Origin: PCC-9228 sp964477525
Lineage (GTDB): Bacteria; Cyanobacteriota; Cyanobacteriia; Cyanobacteriales; PCC-9228
Direction of reading: 5' to 3'
DNA length: 21,998 nt
NCBI GenBank assembly: GCA_964477525.1
Contig: CAYZHY010000065.1
Span: 1 to 21,998, forward strand
Below, one piece after another: positions 1 to 7,093 of this stretch. A program made the translations under genes and the position numbers. Positions within the stretch are counted from its first letter, which is position 1; each line of letters starts with the position of its first letter. Below the pieces are notes generated by a model. It ran no database searches. It was given only the letters and a program-made list of their open reading frames with translations, and was not told the origin of the DNA.

Positions 1-1959
1 ACGAGAAAGCGCGATCGCGTAATCCAACTGGCGCAAATCGTCACCCACCAACACAATATCCGCTGTCTCCAACGCCAAGTCGTTGCGACCAATGGCAAAA
101 CTCACATCCGCAGCCGCCAATGCCGGCGCATCGTTAATCCCATCGCCAACCATCCCGATCGTGCCTTGTTGCTGGCGCAATTCCTTCAGTTCCGTTAGCT
201 TATCCGGGGGCAGCAGTTCGGCGCGATATTCCTTCATCCCCACATCAGCGGCAATTTGTTGGGCAACCGACCAGCGATCGCCGGTTAGCATCACCAAACG
301 TTTGATTCCCGTTCGCTGCAACCGATGGATGGCTTCTTGGGCTTCTACCCGCAAAGGATCCGCTAGCGCGATCGCACCCAGCAACCTATCCGAAGTACCC
401 ACAAAGACCACCGTTTGCCCGGCATCGCGCCACGAAGCTTCCTCGGATGGTAACGAAATACTATATTCTGCCAGCAGGCGGTGGTTGCCTACCCAAACCT
501 GACCTGTATCGAGTTCGCCGGCAATTCCCAACCCTGGCAATACATTCACATTGTGGGGAGACTGCAAAACCAGGTTGTCTTGCTGACTGCGTTCTAAAAT
601 AGCACGGGCAAAGGGATGTTCGGAGGTTTGTTCCAAACTTGCCGCTAGAGATAGGATTTGTTCTGCGGTGGTATCTCCCAAAACATAAACTTGCTGTACC
701 GAAGGACTGCCTTGCGTCAGGGTTCCCGTTTTATCAAAAGCCAAAGCTTGCATTTGCCCTGCCATTTCCAAGCCGTGACCGCCTTTAAACAAAACCCCCG
801 CTTTGGTCGCAGCGCCAATAGCACTCACAATAGAAACTGGCGTAGAAATCACCAAGGCACAAGGACAAGCAATGACCAACAATACCAAAGCCCGATAGAC
901 CCAGTCGGTGAGGGGTTGGGCGAATAGCAACGGCGGAATTATCCCGATCGCGATCGCGGTGCCAATGACGGCAGGGGTATAAATGGCGGCAAATTTATCC
1001 ACCCACTGCTGGGCGGGGGCACGGCTGGCTTGGGCACTTTCTACCAAACGGACAATTTTGGCTAAGGTAGTATCTTCACAAGTGCGCGTCACTTCTACTT
1101 CTAGATATCCCGCTTGGTTCAAAGTTCCGCTGTAGATTTCATCACCTACGGACTTATCTGCTGGTACCGATTCGCCGGTAATGGCTGACTCATCTATAGC
1201 ACTGGTTCCCGAAACCACCGTACCGTCCAAAGCAATGCGCTGTCCCGGACGTACCAACAAGCGATCGCCGGCAACAATTTCTTCGATCGGCAGTTCGACT
1301 TCTTCCTCACCCCGACGCACGGTAGCGGTGGTAGGAGTGAGAGCCATCAAATCCTGAATGGCGCGGCGGGTTCTCCCCAAGGCGAAACTTTGCAAGCTGG
1401 TCCCCAGAGAGAACAGAAAGACCACCATCACGCCTTCCACCCACTCGCCTAAAATGACTGCCCCCACAGCAGATACGGTCATCAGCAAATTCATATCCGC
1501 TTTGCCAGATTTCAAAGCAATCCCACCAGCGCGCGCCACACGCCAACCAGCGGTGACGATGCTGATGCTGTAAAATATCTGCCATATCCAAGCATCCAAC
1601 CCAGCAAACTGCGCCCATCCGCCTAACAAAAATCCCAAACCAGCCAGCAACAATTCCTGTCCGCGACGGGTGGATAGCCAAAATTGCCATACGGAATACG
1701 ACTTGGTAGAGGCTGCTGCCGGCGTAGTGGCCGCGGTTTGGAAGCGATAGCCCAAGGCTTCCACGCGCTGGCGAATTTCGGTTTCGGTGGTTTCTTCGCT
1801 GTTGTAAGACACTTCTAGCTTGCTGTTGCTAAAAGAAACCGTGGCTTGGCGAATGCCAGTCGCCCCATCCAAATGAGATTGGATGGTTTGAGCGCAGTTG
1901 GGACAGTCCATCCCTTCGACTTGGGCTTGTAAGGTTTTGAGCGTGGAGTTCGATTGCAT
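1..1959 (-). CDS. Heavy-metal P1B-type ATPase (Zn/Cd/Pb class), 3' end cut by window edge
   Basis: Inner-membrane pump that exports divalent soft metals using ATP. It reads from ATG at 1959 to the left edge without a stop (653 codons), so an estimated 60-70 C-terminal residues are missing. Motifs seen in order: an N-terminal HMA domain with GMDCPNC (Cys19, Cys22), the TGES loop of the actuator domain, the transmembrane metal site CPC at 365-367 in the context ACPCALVISTP, the phosphorylation motif DKTGT at Asp409, the SEHP motif (His448-Pro449) and GDGIND at 606. The MDCxxC form of the HMA motif and CPCALVISTP are typical of the ZntA/CadA/ZiaA class; copper pumps usually have MTCxxC and CPCALGLATP. 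It is divergent from an ArsR-family regulator gene, the classic layout of ziaA/ziaR-type loci. The exact metal (Zn, Cd, Pb or Co) cannot be told from sequence. Confidence 0.95.
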   Translation of the reverse strand, partial: MQSNSTLKTLQAQVEGMDCPNCAQTIQSHLDGATGIRQATVSFSNSKLEVSYNSEETTETEIRQRVEALGYRFQTAATTPAAASTKSYSVWQFWLSTRRGQELLLAGLGFLLGGWAQFAGLDAWIWQIFYSISIVTAGWRVARAGGIALKSGKADMNLLMTVSAVGAVILGEWVEGVMVVFLFSLGTSLQSFALGRTRRAIQDLMALTPTTATVRRGEEEVELPIEEIVAGDRLLVRPGQRIALDGTVVSGTSAIDESAITGESVPADKSVGDEIYSGTLNQAGYLEVEVTRTCEDTTLAKIVRLVESAQASRAPAQQWVDKFAAIYTPAVIGTAIAIGIIPPLLFAQPLTDWVYRALVLLVIACPCALVISTPVSIVSAIGAATKAGVLFKGGHGLEMAGQMQALAFDKTGTLTQGSPSVQQVYVLGDTTAEQILSLAASLEQTSEHPFARAILERSQQDNLVLQSPHNVNVLPGLGIAGELDTGQVWVGNHRLLAEYSISLPSEEASWRDAGQTVVFVGTSDRLLGAIALADPLRVEAQEAIHRLQRTGIKRLVMLTGDRWSVAQQIAADVGMKEYRAELLPPDKLTELKELRQQQGTIGMVGDGINDAPALAAADVSFAIGRNDLALETADIVLVGDDLRQLDYAIALSR

Positions 1960-2004
1960 CGGGCAACCTCAATAGGTGGATGGCGCTGGATAGCGGACCA
2001 GCTA

Positions 2005-2039
2005 ATATCAGTATACAATGATATCAGCATTTGCTGATA
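2005..2039. promoter_or_regulatory. Likely operator/promoter of the metal ATPase gene
   Basis: A perfect inverted repeat, TATCAGCA-TT-TGCTGATA, lies at 2022-2039. A second one, ATATCA-N8-TGATAT, lies at 2005-2024 and shares bases with the first. On the minus strand TATACT (2010-2015) is a reasonable -10 box about 50 bases before the ATPase start. The main palindrome would then cover the -35 and spacer region, which suits a repressor of the ArsR family. I infer that the neighbouring CmtR-like protein binds here. The sequence is not an exact match to the SmtB/ZiaR 12-2-12 sites I know. Confidence 0.6.
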
Positions 2040-2107
2040 GGTTAACAAAACCTAACGCCACAGGCAAGGGATTTTTCTGGAAATGGTTCGTTTTTGAGCT
2101 AAAATAA

Positions 2108-2126
2108 AAAGGGAATGATTATCATT
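2108..2126. promoter_or_regulatory. Fur-box-like palindrome at the regulator start
   Basis: AATGAT-T-ATCATT (2114-2126) is a perfect 6-1-6 palindrome. Read on the minus strand, 2108-2126 matches the classical 19-bp enterobacterial Fur consensus at 16 of 19 positions by my count. It lies just downstream of a weak -10-like TAAAAT (2100-2105) and overlaps the upstream candidate start codon of the regulator. Binding by Fur or Zur is inferred only. Confidence 0.4.
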
Positions 2127-2132
2127 ATTTTT

Positions 2133-2489
2133 ATGATTGCGGCAGACAAACATACATCCGAGGACATGGTAGGGGTGAAGGCGAAGTTGTTTCGCGGCTT
2201 GGCGGATACGTCGCGACTGGCGATTTTGCTGGCTTTGCGCGCGCGACCCCTCAGCGTCAGCCAACTGGTCGCCACCACCGGTTTGACCCAATCCAACGTT
2301 TCCAATCACCTGGCCTGTTTGCGCGGTTGCAATTTGGTGGTCACCGAACGGCAAGGACGGTACGTGGTATACAGATTGAGCGACGATCGGGTAGCAGAAT
2401 TTTTAGACTTAGCTGACGATTTGCTGGCGAATGTTGCTTTGGGAGTCAAACAGTGCCCCCATCAATCTTCTTCTACGGAATTAGAGTAG
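2133..2489 (+). CDS. ArsR/SmtB-family metal-sensing repressor, CmtR-like
   Basis: A winged-helix repressor of 118 aa, expected to repress the divergent ATPase gene and release DNA on binding soft metal. The conserved core LADTSRLAIL is followed by a recognition helix reading SNVSNHLACLRGC. Cys62 and Cys66 within that helix, and Cys108 in the C-terminal tail (KQCPH), match the spacing of Cys57, Cys61 and Cys102, the Cd/Pb ligands of mycobacterial CmtR. The alpha3N CxC-type site of CadC/ZiaR is not seen. The start is uncertain. An in-frame ATG at 2115 is longer by six residues, but a Shine-Dalgarno-like GGGA sits directly against it and the Fur-like palindrome covers it, so I prefer 2133. The match to CmtR suggests Cd/Pb sensing, but Zn is not excluded. 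Confidence 0.88.
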   Translation: MIAADKHTSEDMVGVKAKLFRGLADTSRLAILLALRARPLSVSQLVATTGLTQSNVSNHLACLRGCNLVVTERQGRYVVYRLSDDRVAEFLDLADDLLANVALGVKQCPHQSSSTELE

Positions 2490-2542
2490 AAAAAGTAAAA
2501 TTTCAATGAAGATTTTCCAGAAAGGGTTGGAACCGGGGCCTG

Positions 2543-2576
2543 CAAAAAAAATACGATCTGGCTATCGAGATCGTAT
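2543..2576 (-). terminator. Intrinsic terminator of the porin gene
   Basis: On the minus strand a 9-bp perfect stem (ATACGATCT / AGATCGTAT) with an 8-nt loop is followed directly by a run of eight T. It lies about 55 bases past the porin stop codon. No T-run follows the stem on the plus strand, so it serves the minus strand. Confidence 0.85.
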
Positions 2577-2630
2577 GCAAGTTTGTGATTATTTTGAAAA
2601 AAGCGATCGCAGTTTCTGTCGAAATCCCCT

Positions 2631-4220
2631 TTAAAACTGAAATGTCGTTCGCAACGCACCAATCACCGCGTCTTCGTTATCGGTATTTTGATTGGGGGCA
2701 GTCAACCAAATAACGCCAGGCGTAATGAAAACATTGTCTGACAATGCATACTTATAGGCAGCTTCCACATGAAGGGGAACATCGTTAGGAAAATCCTCAT
2801 TGCCAGGCACGTCAATATCTGTCAAATACGGTTCGGCCCCAACTATCACAGAACCAAAATTCCCCGACCCACCAAGATTGGGAAATGCGAGAACCAAACC
2901 ATAGTTCCAAATATCGGCATCTCCGAATTCAATCAAACGCGCTTTTGTTAGACCTGCCCAGCCACGAATGCTCACTTTATCGCTCAGATCGAATAAGGCT
3001 TGGACGCCGTAGGTATTGCTCGATACGCCCGTTTCCGGAATGCCCAGTGCGCTGGGTACGAGATTGCCAAATTTGGTACCGGTACCGCCAAAGGCAAAGC
3101 GTCTCTCTTGGGCGACATCGTAGCCATTTAAATAGGTTAATCCTAGCTTAAAGCGATCGCCTGGCTGCCAAACCAATTGGCTCATAATAGAATAGTTTCC
3201 GTTAAATAGGCCAGCTCCTTGTCCGGAATCATCAGCACCACGGGCTAAATAGCCTGTCGAAAACTTCAAGGAATCCGAAAATTGGTAGGTAATCCCCAAT
3301 CCTTGTCCGCCCAAACCCATACGATAGATGGGATTGCGTTCGCCAAATCGCGAGAGGGCACCATTGGCACCGCCACCCACGTCCAAGCCTGGGTTCAAGG
3401 TATCGGCATAAAAGTGATGGCCCGCCAAACTCGCCATGGTATATACTTTGAGATTGTCGCTCACGGGAAAATAATAGTGAAAGCGATCGAGAAGAATATT
3501 ATTATCGCTAGGACCATCAAAGGCAAAACGTCCTTCGTTGGTATTGAGTGCGTCGGCAAATGAGTTGCCAAGATTGCCCCCTGTGAGGCGAGTAATGAGA
3601 AGGTCTTCCCCTGTGAAACTCGTCATTAACTGCAAGCGCAACTTATCGTGAAAAACGGTTTGGGTATCGTCGTCTTCGGAAAACGTATCGGCTAGGGTAA
3701 ATGCAGCTTCGCCAACGAGTTTGGTAGTTGTGGAAAATTGGTTGGCTTCTAGTTCGGCAGTGCGTGCTTCCAGACTGTCTACGCGACCGCGCAAGGTCGC
3801 CAATTCTGCTTCAAATTCTGACTGCAATCTTCGTAATGTTGCCAAATCGTCTTGGTCTACGACATTGGCGGTACTTTGTTCGATAAGTTGGGTGATGGTT
3901 TCCAAACAAGCATTGAGACCGGCAGCAAATTCGTATCGCGTTAGGGCACGGTTGCCGCGAAACGTGCGATCGGGGTATCCGGAAATGCAACCGTAGCGTT
4001 CTACCAACGACTGCAAGGCTTGAAATGCCCAATCGGTGGGTTGAACGTCCGATAGCTGCGATACGGAAGTGACTTGTGCGATGGTTGGGGCGTTGCGATC
4101 GCTAGCAATGCTATCTTGTTGAGAAAAATTTGTGTTATTGCTAGCACGAGCATGGCAAGACAAGAAGCTTGTCAAACTAGTAGCGATCGCTATCCCAAAG
4201 GCAAAATTCTTCAGTTTCAT
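2631..4220 (-). CDS. Iron-uptake-type porin, SLH domain plus OprB beta-barrel
   Basis: Outer-membrane porin of the cyanobacterial SLH-OprB type (529 aa), a family linked to uptake of inorganic ions including iron. It has an N-terminal signal peptide (residues 1 to about 26, ending HARA). An SLH domain follows around 50-110 (DVQPTDWAFQALQSL, GYPDRTFRG, ALTRYEFA), which is thought to anchor to the cell wall. Next come a short coiled coil near 125-165 and a long barrel domain that ends in the terminal Phe expected for outer-membrane assembly (TTFQF). I chose ATG at 4220, preceded by GAGGA at good spacing. The ATG at 4262 would lie inside the -10 region of the promoter. It is monocistronic, with its own promoter and terminator. 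Substrate specificity cannot be read from sequence. Confidence 0.92.
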   Translation of the reverse strand: MKLKNFAFGIAIATSLTSFLSCHARASNNTNFSQQDSIASDRNAPTIAQVTSVSQLSDVQPTDWAFQALQSLVERYGCISGYPDRTFRGNRALTRYEFAAGLNACLETITQLIEQSTANVVDQDDLATLRRLQSEFEAELATLRGRVDSLEARTAELEANQFSTTTKLVGEAAFTLADTFSEDDDTQTVFHDKLRLQLMTSFTGEDLLITRLTGGNLGNSFADALNTNEGRFAFDGPSDNNILLDRFHYYFPVSDNLKVYTMASLAGHHFYADTLNPGLDVGGGANGALSRFGERNPIYRMGLGGQGLGITYQFSDSLKFSTGYLARGADDSGQGAGLFNGNYSIMSQLVWQPGDRFKLGLTYLNGYDVAQERRFAFGGTGTKFGNLVPSALGIPETGVSSNTYGVQALFDLSDKVSIRGWAGLTKARLIEFGDADIWNYGLVLAFPNLGGSGNFGSVIVGAEPYLTDIDVPGNEDFPNDVPLHVEAAYKYALSDNVFITPGVIWLTAPNQNTDNEDAVIGALRTTFQF

Positions 4221-4260
4221 AAATTTCCTCAAACCACACCATACAAAATGAAGTGGCTGC

Positions 4261-4290
4261 ATTATAAATTCATATAAGAAAAACGGTCAA
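4261..4290 (-). promoter_or_regulatory. Sigma70-type promoter of the porin gene
   Basis: On the minus strand TTGACC (4285-4290) and TATAAT (4261-4266) are separated by 18 nt. Transcription would begin near 4254 and leave a leader of about 35 nt before the ATG at 4220. Confidence 0.75.
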
Positions 4291-4664
4291 GATAAAAAAT
4301 GCAGAAATTTCATGTTTTTGATGAATCAAAGTAATGTATTTTCTAGAAAAATGTAATAAAATATACAGACAATTTCCCGTATTTATAACCACAATTACCA
4401 ATTTGGATTGCGTTTGTTTTCATTAATAATTTTCAGAAATTGGGATCGTAGGGCGAGCAATTCCTACCCTACCAATAGACTTTTATGGAAGTTTTAATGG
4501 ATTGCCGACAAATCCATTCAATTCGTCTTATTTTATAGACGCACCAAAATGAGTGAATTTAAATCATAACAACTATGTATGCGGAATCCGTACGGCGAAG
4601 ACCCGAAAAATCCCCCCTCTTTCCCCTCTATATAAAATGTGGTTTGTACACATTGGATTTGGTA
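4263..4664. other. Intergenic region between porin and secreted-protein genes
   Basis: AT-rich with no credible gene. It contains the porin promoter and an imperfect hairpin with GTAGGG/CCCTAC arms (4448-4472), of a type common as dispersed repeats in cyanobacteria. It also holds a perfect 8-7-8 inverted repeat, AATGGATT/AATCCATT (4496-4518), and a small dispersed repeat (from 4573) that reaches the stop codon of the next gene. Neither hairpin has a T-run on either strand, so I do not call terminators. Confidence 0.6.
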
Positions 4665-4667
4665 TTA
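4573..4667. repeat. Small intergenic repeat, copy 1
   Basis: Shares its two end blocks with the copy near 5980-6110. The left block reads CGGAATCCGTACGGCGAAGACCC here and CGAAATCCGCACGGCAAAGACCC there, after allowing substitutions. The right block has CTCTATA, TAAAATG, TGTACACAT and GGA-TTTG in both. The middle differs in length and is rich in C and T on this strand. Its right edge abuts the stop codon of the secreted-protein gene. It looks like a non-coding MITE- or REP-like element. Confidence 0.55.
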
Positions 4668-5735
4668 CTGACAGCTAACACCATCCAGCATGTTGTCAAT
4701 TTGGGGGGTATTGGAACTGGATTCCTGCAAAGGCCAGTTGCTGCTGCTATTGTCACCAATCCAATCCCAAGAACCTTCCCGGAAAGAACCATCTGCGGAT
4801 AAAAATTCCCAATTGAACCATCCCGTGCGATCGCCATTTGTAAACCGACCAACAAAAGAATTGCCATCCCACATACCAGCTAAAATTCCTTTGTCAGCAT
4901 AATCGCCAATCAGAAATAAATCTCGGGCCATAATTTCTACTTTGCCATAGGGAGAACTGTAAGTACCGTCAAAAACTGTGCGATCGTTGTCTATAATGGA
5001 TGTTGTAGACCCATCTCGGGTAAAGTTCTGTAGCTGTTCTACTGTATTGGCAGTACGATTTCCTTGCCAATTTCGATCTAAATTATTGCCCTGCCAAGCC
5101 CATTTTCCTCGAAACTTTCCAGCATTGGACATAGTAAAGCGAAAAATCCCATTGCGATCGCCATTGGTAAAAATACCAGCCACGCAACTATCTTTCGTTT
5201 TGCCTAGAATAATACCTTGGTTGGCATAGTCGCCAATCACATAATTTTGCACTTGGTACAGGCGTAGTTCGCCAAAATTGGTATCCCAAACGCCTGTAAA
5301 ATCGGTGTTGTTTTCGTCACTGCGATCGCTATTTTGACGTTGAATTTGCGTATTGCAAAACGTACCTGTTTCTTGGGTATTGTTGCGCGGATGCTGGTAA
5401 AAAATATAAACCATATTGCGACTAGAATTCAGTCCAATTTGGGTAATAGGAGAATTGGCATTGTTGCCACCACCAGCACCAATGTAACTGTCGTTTCCTT
5501 TGACCGGTCCGCGAACGGCAGTACCGTTATCAAATGTAATGGAACCTTGGGCTACTTGATAGGTACCGTTATCGGTTTGAAAGTACACCAGAAATCGATC
5601 GTTGTCTCGTTGAAAGTTAAACTGCAAGTTGTTGCATTTGGCAATCCAAGTATCGGCAGAAGCTGGCGCTGCTGTCAGCCCTACAAACAGAGAAGCTAGC
5701 GGCGAAAAAACAAAAAAGAATTTGGTTAAGTTCAT
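4665..5735 (-). CDS. Secreted protein with a duplicated beta-rich domain, function unknown
   Basis: I do not recognise the family. The 356-aa product has a clear signal peptide (residues 1-27, hydrophobic core then APASA). A region of about 115 residues follows with two Cys (34, 127). Then two copies of an approximately 80-residue domain occur at 146-225 and 255-336. Both copies share F(T/D)G(V/T), a GDYA-x-x-GI block, FTNGDR and a closing W(A/D)W-x-G stretch. Between and after the copies the sequence is rich in Asn, Ser and Asp. Spaced Gly and aromatic residues suggest beta strands. I chose ATG at 5735 because AGGAGA lies 9-10 nt upstream; an earlier in-frame start at 5768 lacks such a site and would spoil the signal peptide. 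Location is probably periplasmic or extracellular. Small related repeats lie on both sides of the gene. Confidence 0.8.
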   Translation of the reverse strand: MNLTKFFFVFSPLASLFVGLTAAPASADTWIAKCNNLQFNFQRDNDRFLVYFQTDNGTYQVAQGSITFDNGTAVRGPVKGNDSYIGAGGGNNANSPITQIGLNSSRNMVYIFYQHPRNNTQETGTFCNTQIQRQNSDRSDENNTDFTGVWDTNFGELRLYQVQNYVIGDYANQGIILGKTKDSCVAGIFTNGDRNGIFRFTMSNAGKFRGKWAWQGNNLDRNWQGNRTANTVEQLQNFTRDGSTTSIIDNDRTVFDGTYSSPYGKVEIMARDLFLIGDYADKGILAGMWDGNSFVGRFTNGDRTGWFNWEFLSADGSFREGSWDWIGDNSSSNWPLQESSSNTPQIDNMLDGVSCQ

Positions 5736-5979
5736 ACAACAAGTATCTCCTAAAAATAGTGCGGTCAAAATAGGTACAAATTCTCAAAAATATAGGAAAT
5801 AGACCCAATTTGGTTTGACTCGTTCGACCAACAGATATAACCTATTTTTTGTCTAACTATCCACAAAACATGAAGAATTGATAAGATATTGGCGATCGCG
5901 AATATTGAATACTGGAATGCTGCATAAATGAAAAATATCGAATCTAATATAGCATCCGTCCAAGATTCAAATTTAGCGA

Positions 5980-6110
5980 TATATAATACGAAATCCGCAC
6001 GGCAAAGACCCGATAAATTCTCCAGACTACAACTTCTTGCTGTTCTCTTCCCACTCTTCCCCCTTCTCTATAGTAAAATGCGATCTGTACACATCGGAAT
6101 TTGCTATAAC
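5980..6110. repeat. Small intergenic repeat, copy 2
   Basis: Related to the copy at 4573-4667 in the same orientation and about 35 bases longer in its C/T-rich middle. The ends form an imperfect inverted repeat: left ATAATACGAAATCCG, and the right end complemented reads TTATAGCAAATTCCG. That fits a non-autonomous mobile element or folded intergenic repeat. No coding capacity is apparent. Confidence 0.55.
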
Positions 6111-6152
6111 TAGAAAGCTTTCAAGGGAACGCTTTACCGAACGAGCGATCGT

Positions 6153-6181
6153 TTGTCTCGTAGCACATGGTAAAGTACAAT
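6153..6181 (+). promoter_or_regulatory. Sigma70-type promoter of the DUF72 gene
   Basis: TTGTCT (6153-6158) and TACAAT (6176-6181) are separated by 17 nt. The predicted leader is about 35 nt. GGAAAGAG precedes the ATG at 6223. Confidence 0.6.
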
Positions 6182-6222
6182 TGCTATGAAAATGCTCAAT
6201 TTAGATAAATGGAAAGAGATTT

Positions 6223-7080
6223 ATGAATTTTTTTCTTGGTTGTGCTGTTTGGGCATATAAAGATTGGGTAGGCCATTTTTATCCAGTCAAAACACCCCAA
6301 AAGGATTTTTTGCGTTTGTATGCAGAACGTTTGACCGCTGTGGAAGGAAATACAACATTCTATGCCATCCCCGAGGAAAAAACAGTCGGTAAATGGACAT
6401 CGCAAACCCCGCCAACGTTTCGATTTTGTCTGAAGTTCCCCCGGGAAATTACGCACAACGGTTTGTTGCAACCGGCTATTCCCAAAGCCTTGTCCTTTTT
6501 GCAAATTATTAGCCATTTAGGCGATCGCTTGGGACCAACATTTGCCCAATTGCCACCTAGTTACGGTCCGGAATATATCGACGATTTGGCGGAATTTTTA
6601 ACCGCATTGCCGCGACAACGCTTTCCCATAGCTGTGGAATTTCGCCATCCCGACTGGTTTGTTGACCCTTATTGCTATCAAGCCAATATTATGCTGCAAC
6701 GCCTTGGGGTCACAAAAGTACTGCTGGATACCCGCGCTGTATACAGTACCACCGACGATCCCCAACAAAATTCTCCCACTCGCAAGCCCAAGCTACCGGT
6801 CATTCCCGAAACCACTAGCAATGCTACGATCGTACGCTTTATTAGTCACCCTCGTAGAAGCGATTTCAATCGCGCCTATTTGCAAGAGTGGGCGAAACAT
6901 ATTAAAAATTGGCTGCAAAAAGGAAAACGGGTTTATTTTTTTGTACACTGTCCGGAAGAAATACATTCACCGGGAATTGCCTGGAAATTTCAGCAAATCC
7001 TGGAACAACGCGGTGTATCGGTGCCATCCCTCCCTTGGCAGCAACAATCGCTCCCGCCGCAGCAACTGAACTTATTTTAA
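6223..7080 (+). CDS. DUF72 (YecE-like) family protein
   Basis: A 285-aa protein of the DUF72/YecE family, predicted to fold as a TIM-like barrel; no reaction is established. Family blocks seen in order: GCAVWAYKDWVGHFYP near the N terminus (usual form G-S-x-W-x-Y-x-x-W-x-x-x-F-Y-P), EGNTTFYAIP near 41-50, FRFCLKFPREITH near 67-79, LGPTFAQLPPSY near 104-115, AVEFRHPDWF near 137-146, and the YFFVHC block near 238. Length is normal for the family. It is cytoplasmic, with no signal peptide. It has its own promoter and ends 13 bases from the convergent lipase gene. Confidence 0.9.
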   Translation: MNFFLGCAVWAYKDWVGHFYPVKTPQKDFLRLYAERLTAVEGNTTFYAIPEEKTVGKWTSQTPPTFRFCLKFPREITHNGLLQPAIPKALSFLQIISHLGDRLGPTFAQLPPSYGPEYIDDLAEFLTALPRQRFPIAVEFRHPDWFVDPYCYQANIMLQRLGVTKVLLDTRAVYSTTDDPQQNSPTRKPKLPVIPETTSNATIVRFISHPRRSDFNRAYLQEWAKHIKNWLQKGKRVYFFVHCPEEIHSPGIAWKFQQILEQRGVSVPSLPWQQQSLPPQQLNLF

Positions 7081-7093
7081 AAACCAGCCCAAC

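Larger units (their letters stand above)
5736..6222. other. Intergenic region with repeat copy 2 and DUF72 promoter
   Basis: Divergent intergenic region between the secreted-protein gene (minus) and the DUF72 gene (plus). It is AT-rich and carries the second copy of the small repeat, the DUF72 promoter and one CGATCG-type site near 5893. A 61-codon plus-strand reading frame across the repeat has no ribosome binding site and follows repeat sequence, so I do not call it a gene. Confidence 0.6.

Noticed and set aside
83..1573. Plus-strand reading frames opposite the metal ATPase
   Set aside because: The minus strand encodes a complete run of P-type ATPase motifs over the same bases, so these frames are antisense shadows.
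4221..4262. Upstream start (4262) for the porin gene
   Set aside because: It falls in the promoter -10 region and would place 14 residues before a normal signal peptide. ATG 4220 has a good ribosome site.
5928..6113. 61-codon plus-strand frame between divergent genes
   Set aside because: It translates the dispersed repeat and has no ribosome binding site.
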